Source: Gemmobacter serpentinus
GTDB taxonomy: Bacteria > Pseudomonadota > Alphaproteobacteria > Rhodobacterales > Rhodobacteraceae
Assembly (NCBI RefSeq): GCF_008973825.1
Contig: NZ_WCHR01000003.1
Location: 1 to 64,000, forward strand
DNA length: 64,000 nucleotides
Direction of reading: 5' to 3'
Shown here: piece by piece, positions 9,012 to 17,884 of the stretch
Numbering within the stretch: position 1 is the first letter of the stretch
How the letters are laid out: each line of letters opens with the position of its first letter
Translations under genes and position numbers: made by a program
The notes under the pieces: generated by a model
The model's database searches: none
What the model saw: the letters and a program-made list of their open reading frames with translations, nothing else
Told to the model about the DNA's origin: nothing

Positions 9012-9917
9012 ATGATCGCACCGCGCCGCTTTCTGCCCTCGATCAGCTCCCTGCTGGCGCTAGAGGCGGTGGAGCGGTTGGGGTCGGCCAGTGCGGCGGG
9101 CGAGGAACTGTCACTGACCCATTCCGCCGTCAGCCGCCAATTGAAGGTGCTGGAAGACCAGATCGGCGTCACCATATTCCGGCGCGAGGGCAAGGGGCTG
9201 GCTCTGACCCCCGCCGGGGTGGATTACGCGCGCTCTGTGCGCGGGGTGTTGCAGGATCTGGCCCGCGCCAGCCTGCGCATCAAGGCCAGCGGTGAGCGCA
9301 GCAGCGTAAATCTGGCGATTCTGCCCGCCTTTGGCATGTTCTGGCTCAGCCCGCGCCTGCAGGCCTTCTCGGCCGCGCATCCCGAGATCACGGTGAACCT
9401 GACCACGCGGCTGTCTTCCTTTGATTTCAACCGCGACAAGCAGGATGCGGCGCTTCATTTCGGGCGGCGCGACTGGCGCGGGGTGAACTATCTGGAACTG
9501 GCGGGCGAGCGGGTGATCCCGGCCTGTGCCCCGTCTCTGGCCCCCGCTGGTCCCTGCGCGGCGGCGGCGCTGTTGCAGATGCCACTTCTGCATCTGGAGA
9601 CCCGGCCCGGCGCATGGGAGGACTGGTTCACCCGTATGGGCGTGGCCCCGGGCAACCTGACCGGAATGCTGTTTGACCAGTTCATGAACATGGCCGAGGC
9701 AGCCGCGCTTGGCTTTGGCGTGGCCTTGCTGCCGGAGTTTCTGGCGCAGAATGAATTCGCGCGCGGGCGGCTGGTGCCCGCCTATCCCGATTATCTGGAT
9801 GTGGAGGGCAGCTATTACCTGGTCTGGCCCGATGGCAGTTCCCCGAGCCGCGCATTGGCGACCTTGCTGCGCTGGCTGGGGGAGGGGGCGGATCAGAACC
9901 GGGCACCGGCCAGGTGA
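9012..9917 (+). CDS. LysR-family regulator (GcvA-like), divergent from the aminotransferase
   Basis: This 301-residue LysR-type regulator starts MIAPRRFLPSISSLLALEAVERLG, with the recognition helix region LSLTHSAVSRQLKVLEDQIG at about residues 30-49 and an effector domain from residue 90. The ATG at 9012 follows TTGGAGAA at a good distance; the frame is open upstream to 8928 but that part is uncharacteristic. It is the second LysR gene in 2.2 kb and is of the same subfamily as the one at 6790. Its last 25 bases overlap the 3' end of the convergent oxidase gene. Probable targets are the aminotransferase and the oxidase. Confidence 0.85.
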   Translation: MIAPRRFLPSISSLLALEAVERLGSASAAGEELSLTHSAVSRQLKVLEDQIGVTIFRREGKGLALTPAGVDYARSVRGVLQDLARASLRIKASGERSSVNLAILPAFGMFWLSPRLQAFSAAHPEITVNLTTRLSSFDFNRDKQDAALHFGRRDWRGVNYLELAGERVIPACAPSLAPAGPCAAAALLQMPLLHLETRPGAWEDWFTRMGVAPGNLTGMLFDQFMNMAEAAALGFGVALLPEFLAQNEFARGRLVPAYPDYLDVEGSYYLVWPDGSSPSRALATLLRWLGEGADQNRAPAR

Positions 9918-11176
9918 ACCAGTTGCGCGCCCGCCTCATAAAAGGCGGAGCGCAGGTTGCGCCATGCGGCTGGCGCGGTTGCGCTGACCGGCAGGGCAAG
10001 TTCACCCTCGGTGATCTCGCCCGCAAGGAGCGCGGCGAGTTGCTGGCCAAACACGGTGCCTGGCGCGATACCGCGCCCGTTATAGCCACAAAAGCTGACG
10101 ATGCCGTCTTCCAGCCGATGGAAGCGCGGCAGGTTGCCCTGCGTCATGCCGATCTGGCCGAACCATTCATGTTCAAACCGGACCTCACCGATTTGCGGAA
10201 AGATCTTGCGCAGGGCGCGCTTGGCCCATGCCCGATGGACGGCGGTCCCGGTATTGCGCAGGGCCCCGACCGATCCGAAGACAAGGCGGTTCTGCCGATC
10301 AAAGCGGAAGGACGACAGCACCTCTTTGGTGTCCCAGACGCCTTGGCGCCCCGGCACCATCTGCGCCGCCACATCGGCGGGCAGCGGCGCGGTTGCCATG
10401 TTGAAATAGGGCAGGATCACCTGTTCGCGGGCAATATCCTGCATCACAAGGCGGCTATAGGCATCTGTCGCCAGCACCACCGATGCGGCCCGCAGCGCGC
10501 CGCGCGGGGTTTTCACCCGCCACAGATGGCCGTCGCGATCAATGCTTGTGGCCGGACTGCCGGTGAAGATCCGCACGCCATGCCCGGTCGCCGCATGGGC
10601 CAGCCCACGCGCATAGGCCAAGGGTTGAATGGTGCCTGCCCGACGATCCAGCAGCGCGCCTTCATAGCAGCCGGTGCCCAGCATTCTGGCCGCCTCTGCC
10701 TTGTCCAGCAATTCCACCGGGGCACCCAGCCTTTGCCATTGCCGCGCACGCTCAGTCAGTTCGGCCAGGCCTTTGGCACCGACCCCTGCATGTAGCGTGC
10801 CGACCGGATTGGCCTCACACTCCATGTTGTAACGCTTGACCAGCTCCCAGACCTGCGCGGGGGCGTCGCCCAACAGGCGGATCAGGCGATTGCCGTAATC
10901 AGCCCCCAATCTGCCAGGCAGGTCCTCGGGCATCACCCACATGCCGGCATTCACCAGCCCGACATTGCGCCCGGCACCTCCAAAGCCGATCTCTTCGGCC
11001 TCGACAATCGCCGAGGACATGCCGCGATGCGCCAGATGCAGCGCCGTCGAAAGGCCCGTATAGCCCGCACCGATGATCGCGACATCGACGGTCAGCGTCT
11101 CCTCGAGCGGCGTGGTGCGCGGCGCGGCTGGGGCGGTCTGTTCCCACAGGCCATGGGATCGCGGATCGTTGCGCAT
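9893..11176 (-). CDS. DadA-like FAD-dependent amino-acid oxidase, possible L-pipecolate oxidase
   Basis: This 427-residue FAD-dependent oxidoreductase of the DAO family has the Rossmann motif VDVAIIGAGYTGLSTALHLA at about residues 30-49 and a C-terminal FCGYNGRGIAPGTVFGQQLA that closes the FAD site. It resembles PuuB/OrdL and pipecolate oxidase (AmaA) proteins. In Pseudomonas, AmaA makes piperidine-6-carboxylate, which AmaB oxidises; the amaB-like gene lies 3.3 kb away here. That pairing is the main reason to propose pipecolate as substrate. Other secondary amines such as gamma-glutamylputrescine remain possible. Confidence 0.72.
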   Translation of the reverse strand: MRNDPRSHGLWEQTAPAAPRTTPLEETLTVDVAIIGAGYTGLSTALHLAHRGMSSAIVEAEEIGFGGAGRNVGLVNAGMWVMPEDLPGRLGADYGNRLIRLLGDAPAQVWELVKRYNMECEANPVGTLHAGVGAKGLAELTERARQWQRLGAPVELLDKAEAARMLGTGCYEGALLDRRAGTIQPLAYARGLAHAATGHGVRIFTGSPATSIDRDGHLWRVKTPRGALRAASVVLATDAYSRLVMQDIAREQVILPYFNMATAPLPADVAAQMVPGRQGVWDTKEVLSSFRFDRQNRLVFGSVGALRNTGTAVHRAWAKRALRKIFPQIGEVRFEHEWFGQIGMTQGNLPRFHRLEDGIVSFCGYNGRGIAPGTVFGQQLAALLAGEITEGELALPVSATAPAAWRNLRSAFYEAGAQLVHLAGARF

Positions 11177-11298
11177 TCTGTCCTCATGCGGCGGGGGCGG
11201 TCACGCTTTCATCGGGCTTTTCTGCCGGGCGCGCCAGCAAGAGTTTCGCATGACTTCATGTCGTGCCGGAATGGTCGGTTCTCCGCTGGGCGCGGATC

Positions 11299-11314
11299 TG
11301 TGCAATTATGCACA
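11299..11314. promoter_or_regulatory. palindromic operator TGTGCA-ATTA-TGCACA
   Basis: A 16-bp element with perfect 6-bp arms around ATTA stands in the 249-bp region between the oxidase gene (minus) and the flavin monooxygenase gene (plus). The form TGnGCA-AT-rich-TGCnCA resembles Lrp/AsnC-family sites. It could control either or both divergent genes. The assignment to a regulator family is inference. Confidence 0.45.
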
Positions 11315-11425
11315 TCCGGCTCGCGGCATGGGCCCCGTGCCCGGTCTTGCCGGACAGGCGCGCCCACCCTTAATTGGACGACAACAGAGCCAATGGCACA
11401 CAGCCTTCGGCGCGGAGATACGGAT

Positions 11426-12445
11426 ATGAAAAAGATCGGCTTCCTTTCCTTTGGCCACTGGTCGACCCAGCAAGGCTCCGCCACGCGGTCGGCGCAGGAT
11501 GTCCTGTTGCAATCCATCGAACTGGCCGAAGCCGCCGAAGAACTTGGTGCGGATGGGGCCTATTTTCGGGTCCATCACTTTGCCCGCCAATTGGCCTCGC
11601 CCTTCCCGCTTCTGGCGGCTGTGGGCGCACGCACCAAAAAGATCGAGATCGGCACCGGCGTGATCGACATGCGCTACGAAAACCCGCATTACATGCTTGA
11701 GGATGCGGGTTCGGCCGACCTGATTTCGGGCGGGCGTCTGCAACTTGGCATCTCGCGCGGCTCGCCCGAACAGGTGGTCGATGGCTGGCGTCATTTCGGC
11801 TATGAGCCGAAACCCGGCGAAACCGATCAGGATATGGCGCGTGACCATGCGCTGACCTTCCTGCGTCTGCTGGAGGGCGAAGGCTTCGCCAAACCGAACC
11901 CGCGCCCGATGTTCGCCAACCCGCCGGGTCTTCTGCGGCTGGAGCCCCACTCCGAGACGCTGCGTGAGCGGATCTGGTGGGGGGCTGCCTCGGATGCAAC
12001 GGCGGAATGGGCGGGCACGCTGGGGATGAACCTGCAAAGTTCGACCCTGAAATGGGATGAGACGGGCGAGCCTTTCCACGTTCAGCAGGCCAAGCAGATC
12101 CGCAAATATCGCGAGGCCTGGAAGGCCGCCGAGCATGATCGCGAACCGCGCGTTTCGGTCAGCCGGTCGATCTTCCCGATCGTGAGCGATGAGGACCGGA
12201 TGTATTTCGGTTCTTCGCGCCCGGATCAGGATCAGGTCGGGGTGATCGACGATCAGCGTGCGGTGTTTGGCCGGTCCTATGCGGCCGAACCCGATCGGCT
12301 GATCAAGGAACTGGCGCAGGATGAGGCGATTGCCGAGGCCGATACGCTGCTTCTGACCGTGCCGAACACCTTGGGGGTGGCTTACAATGCCCATGTGATC
12401 GAAACGATCCTGAAACATGTGGCCCCGGCGCTTGGCTGGCGCTGA
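11426..12445 (+). CDS. LLM-class flavin-dependent monooxygenase
   Basis: This 339-residue bacterial luciferase-like protein starts MKKIGFLSFGHWSTQQGSATRSAQ. Family landmarks include EELGADGAYFRVHHFA near residue 45, KKIEIGTGVIDMRYENPHYMLEDAGSADLISGGRLQLGISRGSP at about 72-115, and a TIM-barrel-like length. Such enzymes use reduced flavin and O2 to oxidise aldehydes, sulfonates or other small molecules. GGAG precedes the ATG at 11426; the frame is open to 11027 but the upstream part overlaps the divergent oxidase. It begins a plus-strand series that continues with an FAD/NAD(P) protein and MetQNI-type genes, so an organosulfur substrate is a reasonable guess. Confidence 0.8.
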   Translation: MKKIGFLSFGHWSTQQGSATRSAQDVLLQSIELAEAAEELGADGAYFRVHHFARQLASPFPLLAAVGARTKKIEIGTGVIDMRYENPHYMLEDAGSADLISGGRLQLGISRGSPEQVVDGWRHFGYEPKPGETDQDMARDHALTFLRLLEGEGFAKPNPRPMFANPPGLLRLEPHSETLRERIWWGAASDATAEWAGTLGMNLQSSTLKWDETGEPFHVQQAKQIRKYREAWKAAEHDREPRVSVSRSIFPIVSDEDRMYFGSSRPDQDQVGVIDDQRAVFGRSYAAEPDRLIKELAQDEAIAEADTLLLTVPNTLGVAYNAHVIETILKHVAPALGWR

Positions 12446-12463
12446 TCGTCTGAACTGACCTGG

Positions 12464-12500
12464 AAAAGCCCCGTGGCGCGCAAGCGTTGCGGGGCTTTTT
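12464..12500 (+). terminator. rho-independent terminator
   Basis: The arms AAAAGCCCC and GGGGCTTTTT enclose a GC-rich loop 19 bases after the stop of the flavin monooxygenase gene, and the right arm ends in a T-run. It should separate this gene from the following FAD/NAD(P) protein gene. Confidence 0.85.
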
Positions 12501-12697
12501 CTTGCCTGCATTCAGCTAGGGCCACGGAATGTCCGAACGGTGTTATCCGCTTGCAGGGACCGCCTGATATGGCATGATTTTCCCTGCGCGCCCACCGATT
12601 GGGAAGAAATGATCACGACTGCATGGGTAGACTATGCGCGCTTGCAGGTGGCCCCCGGCCGCCACTTTCGCCTTTGGACCAGCAGGGAGTGGATCGG

Positions 12698-14143
12698 ATG
12701 TTTCTGGATCGTGGTGACACGCGCAAATCGGGTGCCCGCAGGACGGCACCCGTGGTTGCCCCAGTGATTGCGATCATTGGTGGGGGCTATTCCGGGGCGA
12801 CGGTCGCATGGCATCTGGCGCAACATCCGGCATCTGCGGGCAACCAGATTCTGGTGATTGAGCCGCGTTCCGAACTGGGGCAGGGGTTGGCCTATGGCAC
12901 GACCGATCCCGATCACCGGCTGAACGTGCCCGATCACCGCATGACCCTGCGCAGCGATGATCCGCTGCATTTCCGGCGCTGGCTCGCCTCGGACCAGGCG
13001 CCACGCCTGCCGGCGGGATCGGCGCTGCTGTCGGGCGATATCTTCGCCCCGCGTGCGGTCTTTGGCCGTTACATGGCAGATCAGATGGCACCGCTATTGG
13101 CCGAGGGCCGGGTAATTCATATACGGGACCGCGTGCAGCGCATCGATCACGGCACCGATTTTACCCTGCATCTTGCCGATGGCGCGCCGATTCGCGCCGA
13201 TCTGGTGGTGCTGGCGGTCTCGCATCCAGCACCCGGCCTGCCGCGTGAATTGCAGGATCTGGCAGGCGACCCCGACCTGATCGCCGATCCGGCGCAGCCC
13301 GGCGCGCTGGCAGCCGTTGGCCCGGATGAGCGGGTGCTGATCGTCGGGTCCGGCCTGACAGCCGCCGATATCCTTGCCACGCTGGAACGACAGGGCCGCT
13401 CCGCGCCGGTCCATATCCTGTCGCGTCATGGCTGGCGCTCGCAGCCGCATGGGCCGAAACAGGCGGAAACGGTGGCAGAGTTCAGCCGCGACCCCGCGCG
13501 CACCGCGCTTGGCCTGTTGCGCCGCATCCGTCGCGCACTGAGGGAAGATGCGGCGCAGGGTTTGACATGGCACGCGGTCTTCGATCAGTTGCGCAGCCAG
13601 GGCCCGCAGATCTGGGCCGCGTTGCCCGCGCCCGAGCGAAAGCGCCTGCTGCGCCATCTGCGTGCGCTGTGGGATGTGCATCGCTTCCGCATTGCGCCGC
13701 AGACCCATGAAACGCTGCTCCGCGCAGAGCGCGCGGGGCGCGCTGTGTTTCATGCCGCACGCCTGGTCGGGGTCGAGGTGACACCGCGCGGGCGCGAGAT
13801 CGCGATCCGGCCGCGCGGCAAGAGCCAGATCACCCGGCTGGCGGTGGATCGGGTGATCCTGGCCACCGGGCCTGCGCATGGCAGCGTCATCGCGGAAAAT
13901 CCGGCGCTGGCCAGTTTGCAGACACAAGGGGCCCTGCAGCCCGATCCGCTGGGGTTTGGCATCCATACCGCCCCTGGCGGGCAGGCCATCGGGGCAAGCG
14001 GTCCGGTGCCGGGCTTGTTCATTGCCGGGCCGCTTGCGCGCGGCACGGTGGGCGAATTGATGGGGCTGCCCGAGGTCACGCTTTGGGCCGAACATATCGC
14101 GGCCCGCGTAGCGGAAGCGCTGGTCGCCTTCACCCGAATCTGA
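12698..14143 (+). CDS. FAD/NAD(P)-binding oxidoreductase-like protein
   Basis: This 481-residue protein has an N-terminal dinucleotide-binding motif IAIIGGGYSGATVAWHL at about residues 22-38. It then has QGLAYGTTDPDHRLNVPDHRMTL, typical of the FAD-NAD(P)-binding family PF13454, a second Rossmann motif VLIVGSGLTAADIL near 210, and a C-terminal GLFIAGPLARGTVGELMGLPEV. Members are poorly characterised; some act in siderophore or sulfur metabolism. The ATG at 12698 follows AGGGAG; the frame is open back to 12599. It stands between the monooxygenase and metQ genes on the same strand and could be a flavin or sulfur oxidoreductase of that set. No reaction can be assigned. Confidence 0.75.
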   Translation: MFLDRGDTRKSGARRTAPVVAPVIAIIGGGYSGATVAWHLAQHPASAGNQILVIEPRSELGQGLAYGTTDPDHRLNVPDHRMTLRSDDPLHFRRWLASDQAPRLPAGSALLSGDIFAPRAVFGRYMADQMAPLLAEGRVIHIRDRVQRIDHGTDFTLHLADGAPIRADLVVLAVSHPAPGLPRELQDLAGDPDLIADPAQPGALAAVGPDERVLIVGSGLTAADILATLERQGRSAPVHILSRHGWRSQPHGPKQAETVAEFSRDPARTALGLLRRIRRALREDAAQGLTWHAVFDQLRSQGPQIWAALPAPERKRLLRHLRALWDVHRFRIAPQTHETLLRAERAGRAVFHAARLVGVEVTPRGREIAIRPRGKSQITRLAVDRVILATGPAHGSVIAENPALASLQTQGALQPDPLGFGIHTAPGGQAIGASGPVPGLFIAGPLARGTVGELMGLPEVTLWAEHIAARVAEALVAFTRI

Positions 14144-14151
14144 ACCCTGCG

Positions 14152-14178
14152 CCTGTTCCTCCAAGCCCCGGGAACAGG
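14152..14178 (+). terminator. possible terminator hairpin
   Basis: CCTGTTCC and GGAACAGG form a perfect 8-bp stem eight bases after the stop of the FAD/NAD(P) protein gene, followed by CTTTCC. The T-run is poor, so termination may be weak or factor-assisted. Confidence 0.5.
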
Positions 14179-14341
14179 CTTTCCGCAGCCGGGATCTGCA
14201 CAGAACAATCCTTCTTCATGCTGCGGCGACTATGGAATGGTCGCAGATCGGTCAGCGGGTTAGCTTAATCCCGATAGCAATTGTCGTGATGAACGCTTGC
14301 AGCCAAGGCCCGCCGTCCACGACCCTCTGAAGGATATGAAA

Positions 14342-15148
14342 ATGACGTTGAGATCTCTGGGGCTTGCCGCCGTTCTGGCCCTGAGCACCGCCCTGCCGGG
14401 CTTCGCCGAGGCGCTGCGCATCGGCGTGGTGCCGGGTGCCTATGCCGATGCCGTGGAGGTGGCCGCCGAAGAGGCCAAGGCGCAGGGCCTTGAGGTCGAG
14501 GTGACCGAGTTCAGCGACTGGAACACCCCGAATCTTGCGCTGGATGCCAAGGATATCGACCTCAACTTCTTCCAGCATCAGCCCTTCATGGAGAATGCCG
14601 AAGCCGAAAAGGGCTATGATTTCTCCATTGTGGCCGCGGGCATCTTGCAGAATTTCGGTTTCTTCTCACTCAAACACCCCTCGCTTGAGGCGGTGCCGGA
14701 AGGCGGCAGCGTCGCCATCGCCAATGATCCGGTCAATCAGGGCCGGGGCCTCTTGCTGCTGCAAAAGGCAGGTCTGATCAAGCTGAAGGATGGCGTGGGC
14801 TTCAAGGGCACCGTCGATGACATCATCGAGAACCCGAAGAACCTGAAATTCACCGAAGTCGAGGGGCCGCAGCTGGTGCATGTGACGCCCGATGTCGATC
14901 TGGCGCAGGGCTATCCGCATTTCATCGTGGCCTCGGGTGCCTTCGATCCCAGTTCGGGCCTGATCTATTCCGGCGTCGAGGACAAGATCTTCAACGTCAG
15001 TTTCGTGTCGCGCGCCGGCGAGGAAAACGACCCCCGCGTGCAGCAATTCGTGAAGCTGTTCCAGGGCTCACAGGCAGTGAAAGACCAGATCCACAAATCC
15101 TTCGCCAGCAGCGACAAGCTCTATGTGCTTGCCTGGGAATTGCCATGA
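14342..15148 (+). CDS. metQ: MetQ/NlpA-family substrate-binding protein of an ABC importer
   Basis: This 268-residue periplasmic binding protein is of the NlpA family. A signal peptide ([22 protein letters not shown]) is followed by [59 protein letters not shown] and [26 protein letters not shown] are family hallmarks. Unlike most Gram-negative MetQ proteins it has no lipobox cysteine and should be soluble in the periplasm. AAGGA lies 8 bases before the ATG at 14342; an in-frame ATG at 14336 is too close to it. It overlaps the ATPase gene by ATGA. The ligand may be methionine or, given the neighbouring monooxygenases, another sulfur compound. Confidence 0.85.
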   Translation: MTLRSLGLAAVLALSTALPGFAEALRIGVVPGAYADAVEVAAEEAKAQGLEVEVTEFSDWNTPNLALDAKDIDLNFFQHQPFMENAEAEKGYDFSIVAAGILQNFGFFSLKHPSLEAVPEGGSVAIANDPVNQGRGLLLLQKAGLIKLKDGVGFKGTVDDIIENPKNLKFTEVEGPQLVHVTPDVDLAQGYPHFIVASGAFDPSSGLIYSGVEDKIFNVSFVSRAGEENDPRVQQFVKLFQGSQAVKDQIHKSFASSDKLYVLAWELP

Positions 15149-16242
15149 CCGGCGCGCTTGCCATCGGGGTGTCGGAACGGTCGGGGGCGCGTGTCGTCCC
15201 TGACGTCTCTGTGCGGCGGATAGCGGGCACCGTCCGGTTCGAGGGGTTGGGCAAGACCTATACTTCCTCGGCGGGCGAAGTGCAGGCGCTGAGCGATATC
15301 AATCTGGAGATTGAGGCGGGCGAGATCTACGGGATCATTGGCCGCTCTGGCGCGGGCAAATCCAGCCTGCTGCGCAGCATCAACCGGCTAGAAAGTCCGA
15401 GCGAAGGCCGGGTTCTTGTCGATGGCGAGGATATTGCCGGGCTGAACGAGGCCGGGCTGATCCGGCTGCGTCGCCGCATCGGCATGATCTTCCAGCATTT
15501 CAACCTTCTTGCCTCCAAAACCGTGCGCGAGAACGTGGCGCTGCCTTTGCTGATTGCCGGTGTGCCCAAGGACGAGGCCGCGACCCGCGTGGCAGAAGTG
15601 CTGAAACTGGTCGGGCTTGAGGGCAAGGAAGACACCTACCCCTCGCGGCTGTCGGGCGGGCAGAAGCAGCGCGTGGGCATCGCGCGGGCGCTGGTGAACC
15701 GGCCCGAGATCCTGCTATGCGACGAGGCGACCTCGGCGCTGGACCCGGAAACCACCTTGTCCATCCTGCGGCTGCTGCGGGACATCAATCGCAGGCTGGG
15801 CCTGACCATCATCCTGATCACCCATGAAATGAGCGTGATCCGCGAAGTTTGCCACCGGGTTCTGGTGCTGGAACGCGGGCAGATTGTGGAAACAGGTCCG
15901 GTCTGGCAGGTGTTCGCCCGTCCGCAGCATGATGCGACCCAGGCGCTGCTGGCACCGCTGAAGCGGGATCTGCCCGCCGATCTGGCGGCAAGGCTGCGCC
16001 CGCGCGCCGAAAGCCTGACGGATCTGCATGTGGTGGAATTGACCTTCGCCGGTGAGGCTGCGCCAGATCTGGCGGCGCTGTCTGCGGCCATCAATGGCCC
16101 GGTGCGGCTGGTTCAGGCCGCCGTCGAACGGATCGAGGGCCATGCCATCGGGCGGCTGGTCGTGCTGTTGCCCGGCCGTGCCGATCTGGCCCGCCTTCCC
16201 CTTGCCGCAAGGAGCCTTGGCCATGTCGCCGCAGATGATTGA
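15145..16242 (+). CDS. metN: MetN-type ABC transporter ATPase
   Basis: This 365-residue ATPase has Walker [10 protein letters not shown] at 66-74, Q-loop FQHFNLL, signature [15 protein letters not shown] near 170, Walker [12 protein letters not shown] near 190 and the switch histidine in LITHEMSVI. The last 90 residues form a NIL-type regulatory domain, which in MetN binds methionine and inhibits transport from inside. The first 28 residues are longer than usual. The start overlaps the metQ stop (ATGA) and the end overlaps the permease start, so the three genes are translationally coupled. Confidence 0.88.
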   Translation: MTGALAIGVSERSGARVVPDVSVRRIAGTVRFEGLGKTYTSSAGEVQALSDINLEIEAGEIYGIIGRSGAGKSSLLRSINRLESPSEGRVLVDGEDIAGLNEAGLIRLRRRIGMIFQHFNLLASKTVRENVALPLLIAGVPKDEAATRVAEVLKLVGLEGKEDTYPSRLSGGQKQRVGIARALVNRPEILLCDEATSALDPETTLSILRLLRDINRRLGLTIILITHEMSVIREVCHRVLVLERGQIVETGPVWQVFARPQHDATQALLAPLKRDLPADLAARLRPRAESLTDLHVVELTFAGEAAPDLAALSAAINGPVRLVQAAVERIEGHAIGRLVVLLPGRADLARLPLAARSLGHVAADD

Positions 16243-16876
16243 CCGGCTGATCAGCGCATTTTTCGACACGGTGCTGATGGTCTCGGCCTCGGCCGGGATC
16301 GCGGTTGTGGCGGGCATTCCGCTGGCGGTGTTTCTGGTGATTTCCGGCCCCGGCGGATTTTTCCCGGCACCGCGCCTGAACCGCGTTCTGGGTGCCATCG
16401 TGAACGGTTTTCGCGCGGTGCCCTTCATCGTGCTGCTGGTCGCGCTGATCCCCTTCACGCGGCTGGTGACCGGCACCACGATCGGGGTCTGGGCGGCAGT
16501 CGTGCCGCTTGCCATATCTGCCACGCCGTTCTTTGCGCGCATCGCCGAGGTGAGCTTGCGCGAAGTCGATCCCGGTCTGGTGGAGGCCGCGCAATCCATC
16601 GGCGCCAGCCGCTGGCAAATCGTTCGCCATGTCCTGCTGCCCGAGGCATTGCCGGGCATCATCGGCGGCTTCACCATCACCGTGGTTTCGATGATCGGGG
16701 CCTCCGCCATGGCGGGTGCCGTCGGGGCCGGGGGCCTTGGGGATGTGGCGATCCGCTATGGCTATCAGCGCTTTGACACCACAATCATGGTGGTGGTGAT
16801 CGTGATCCTTGTTGCACTGGTCAGTCTTGTGCAGATCAGCGGCGACACTGCCGTGCGGCGGCTGCGGGCACGCTAG
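16223..16876 (+). CDS. metI: MetI-type ABC transporter permease
   Basis: This 217-residue inner-membrane permease has about five membrane segments and the EAA cytoplasmic loop [30 protein letters not shown] at about residues 113-142, which docks on the MetN ATPase. GGAG lies just before the ATG at 16223, inside the end of metN (20-base overlap). A strong terminator follows 58 bases after the stop, closing the metQNI unit. Confidence 0.88.
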   Translation: MSPQMIDRLISAFFDTVLMVSASAGIAVVAGIPLAVFLVISGPGGFFPAPRLNRVLGAIVNGFRAVPFIVLLVALIPFTRLVTGTTIGVWAAVVPLAISATPFFARIAEVSLREVDPGLVEAAQSIGASRWQIVRHVLLPEALPGIIGGFTITVVSMIGASAMAGAVGAGGLGDVAIRYGYQRFDTTIMVVVIVILVALVSLVQISGDTAVRRLRAR

Positions 16877-16933
16877 AACACCGAGGATGCAGGCCGGGGC
16901 AGGGATGGCAGTCCACTGTTCTGGACCAGGCAA

Positions 16934-16967
16934 GAAAGGGCCGGGAAGATCCCGGCCCTTTCCTTTT
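16934..16967 (+). terminator. rho-independent terminator after metI
   Basis: The perfect 12-bp arms GAAAGGGCCGGG and CCCGGCCCTTTC are separated by AAGAT, and CTTTT follows. It closes the metQNI transcript. Because the arms are symmetric it may also stop the convergent amidohydrolase transcript. Confidence 0.92.
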
Positions 16968-17027
16968 GACGCGATCTTCTTCGCAGGGCTTCGCGGAAGG
17001 CTCTGGACGGGAGCGCCGTCTGCTGCA

Positions 17028-17873
17028 TCAAAGCCCCAGAAGATGCGCCGCATTGTCATGCAGCACCTTTTCCAGCACCGCGTCGCGCAGGCCAAGGGCT
17101 TGCAGATCCTCCACACTTTGGCGGATCGGGCGGAACGGGTAGGAGGATCCGAACAGAAGCTGATCGCCGAGAAAGCTGTTCGCAGCCTCGATGTAAAGCT
17201 GACTTCCGGGCTGGAACAGATACATGTCGGGGATCAGGAAGACGTTCTCATGCCGGAAGGCCACGCCGATGATGCCCGCCACATTGGGCCAGAACCCGTG
17301 ATAGGCCGCGATCCGCAGGCGCGGGAACAGCCGCGCCACATTGGCGACCGGGGCCGGATCGTTATAGCGCGGATCGGGCGTGGTCGGGCCGCTCATCAGA
17401 CAGAGCGGCACATTCAGGCCCTGCAACAGATCATAAAGTGGAAAGAACACCGGATCATCGGCATGGCGGAATGGGTTGCCAAAGCCCGGCTCCACATCGA
17501 TGCCCTTCAGGCCAAGGGTCAGGATGGCGCGCTCGGCCTCATCCAGTGCGGTCTGACGGCCCTGACCCACGATATCGACCGAGCCGATCCCTTCCAGCAG
17601 CGGTGAGGTGCTGGTGATCTGATGAATCACGTCATTGGGCAGATGCTGCGTCGGCGTGTGGCGACCGACCACGACCGCGCGGGTCAACCCGGCCTCAGAC
17701 ACTTCGGCCAGAAAGCCGTCTGGCGTGGCAGAGCGGGTGAAATGCTCCACATCGCCGCGGGTCCCGACCCGGCCATTCAGCCATTTCACCACCTCGTAAT
17801 CCGCACCCCCCGGCGTCTTGCCAAAAAAGTCGTGCAGATAGGCCGGACGGCAGCGCATATCTATGATTTTCAT
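17028..17873 (-). CDS. amidohydrolase-2 family metal-dependent hydrolase
   Basis: The 281-residue product starts MKIIDMRCRPAYLHDFF and fits the amidohydrolase-2 superfamily (PF04909): GLKGIDVEPGFGNPFRHADDPVFFPLYDLLQ in the middle, AAYHGFWPNVAGIIGVAFRHENVFLIPDM, and a late QLLFGSSYPFRPI in place of the usual GSDYPH. The first metal motif is DMRCRP rather than DxHxH, so the metal site may be reduced or altered. It lies 11 bases downstream of the SsuD-type gene on the same strand and is presumably its operon partner, perhaps hydrolysing a ring or ester released by desulfonation. The substrate is unknown. Confidence 0.75.
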   Translation of the reverse strand: MKIIDMRCRPAYLHDFFGKTPGGADYEVVKWLNGRVGTRGDVEHFTRSATPDGFLAEVSEAGLTRAVVVGRHTPTQHLPNDVIHQITSTSPLLEGIGSVDIVGQGRQTALDEAERAILTLGLKGIDVEPGFGNPFRHADDPVFFPLYDLLQGLNVPLCLMSGPTTPDPRYNDPAPVANVARLFPRLRIAAYHGFWPNVAGIIGVAFRHENVFLIPDMYLFQPGSQLYIEAANSFLGDQLLFGSSYPFRPIRQSVEDLQALGLRDAVLEKVLHDNAAHLLGL

Positions 17874-17884
17874 GGGATATTCCT

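Noticed and set aside
14144-14335. SAM riboswitch before metQ
   Set aside because: The leader lacks the conserved core and pseudoknot sequences of SAM-I or SAM-II as far as can be judged by eye; a covariance-model search would settle it.
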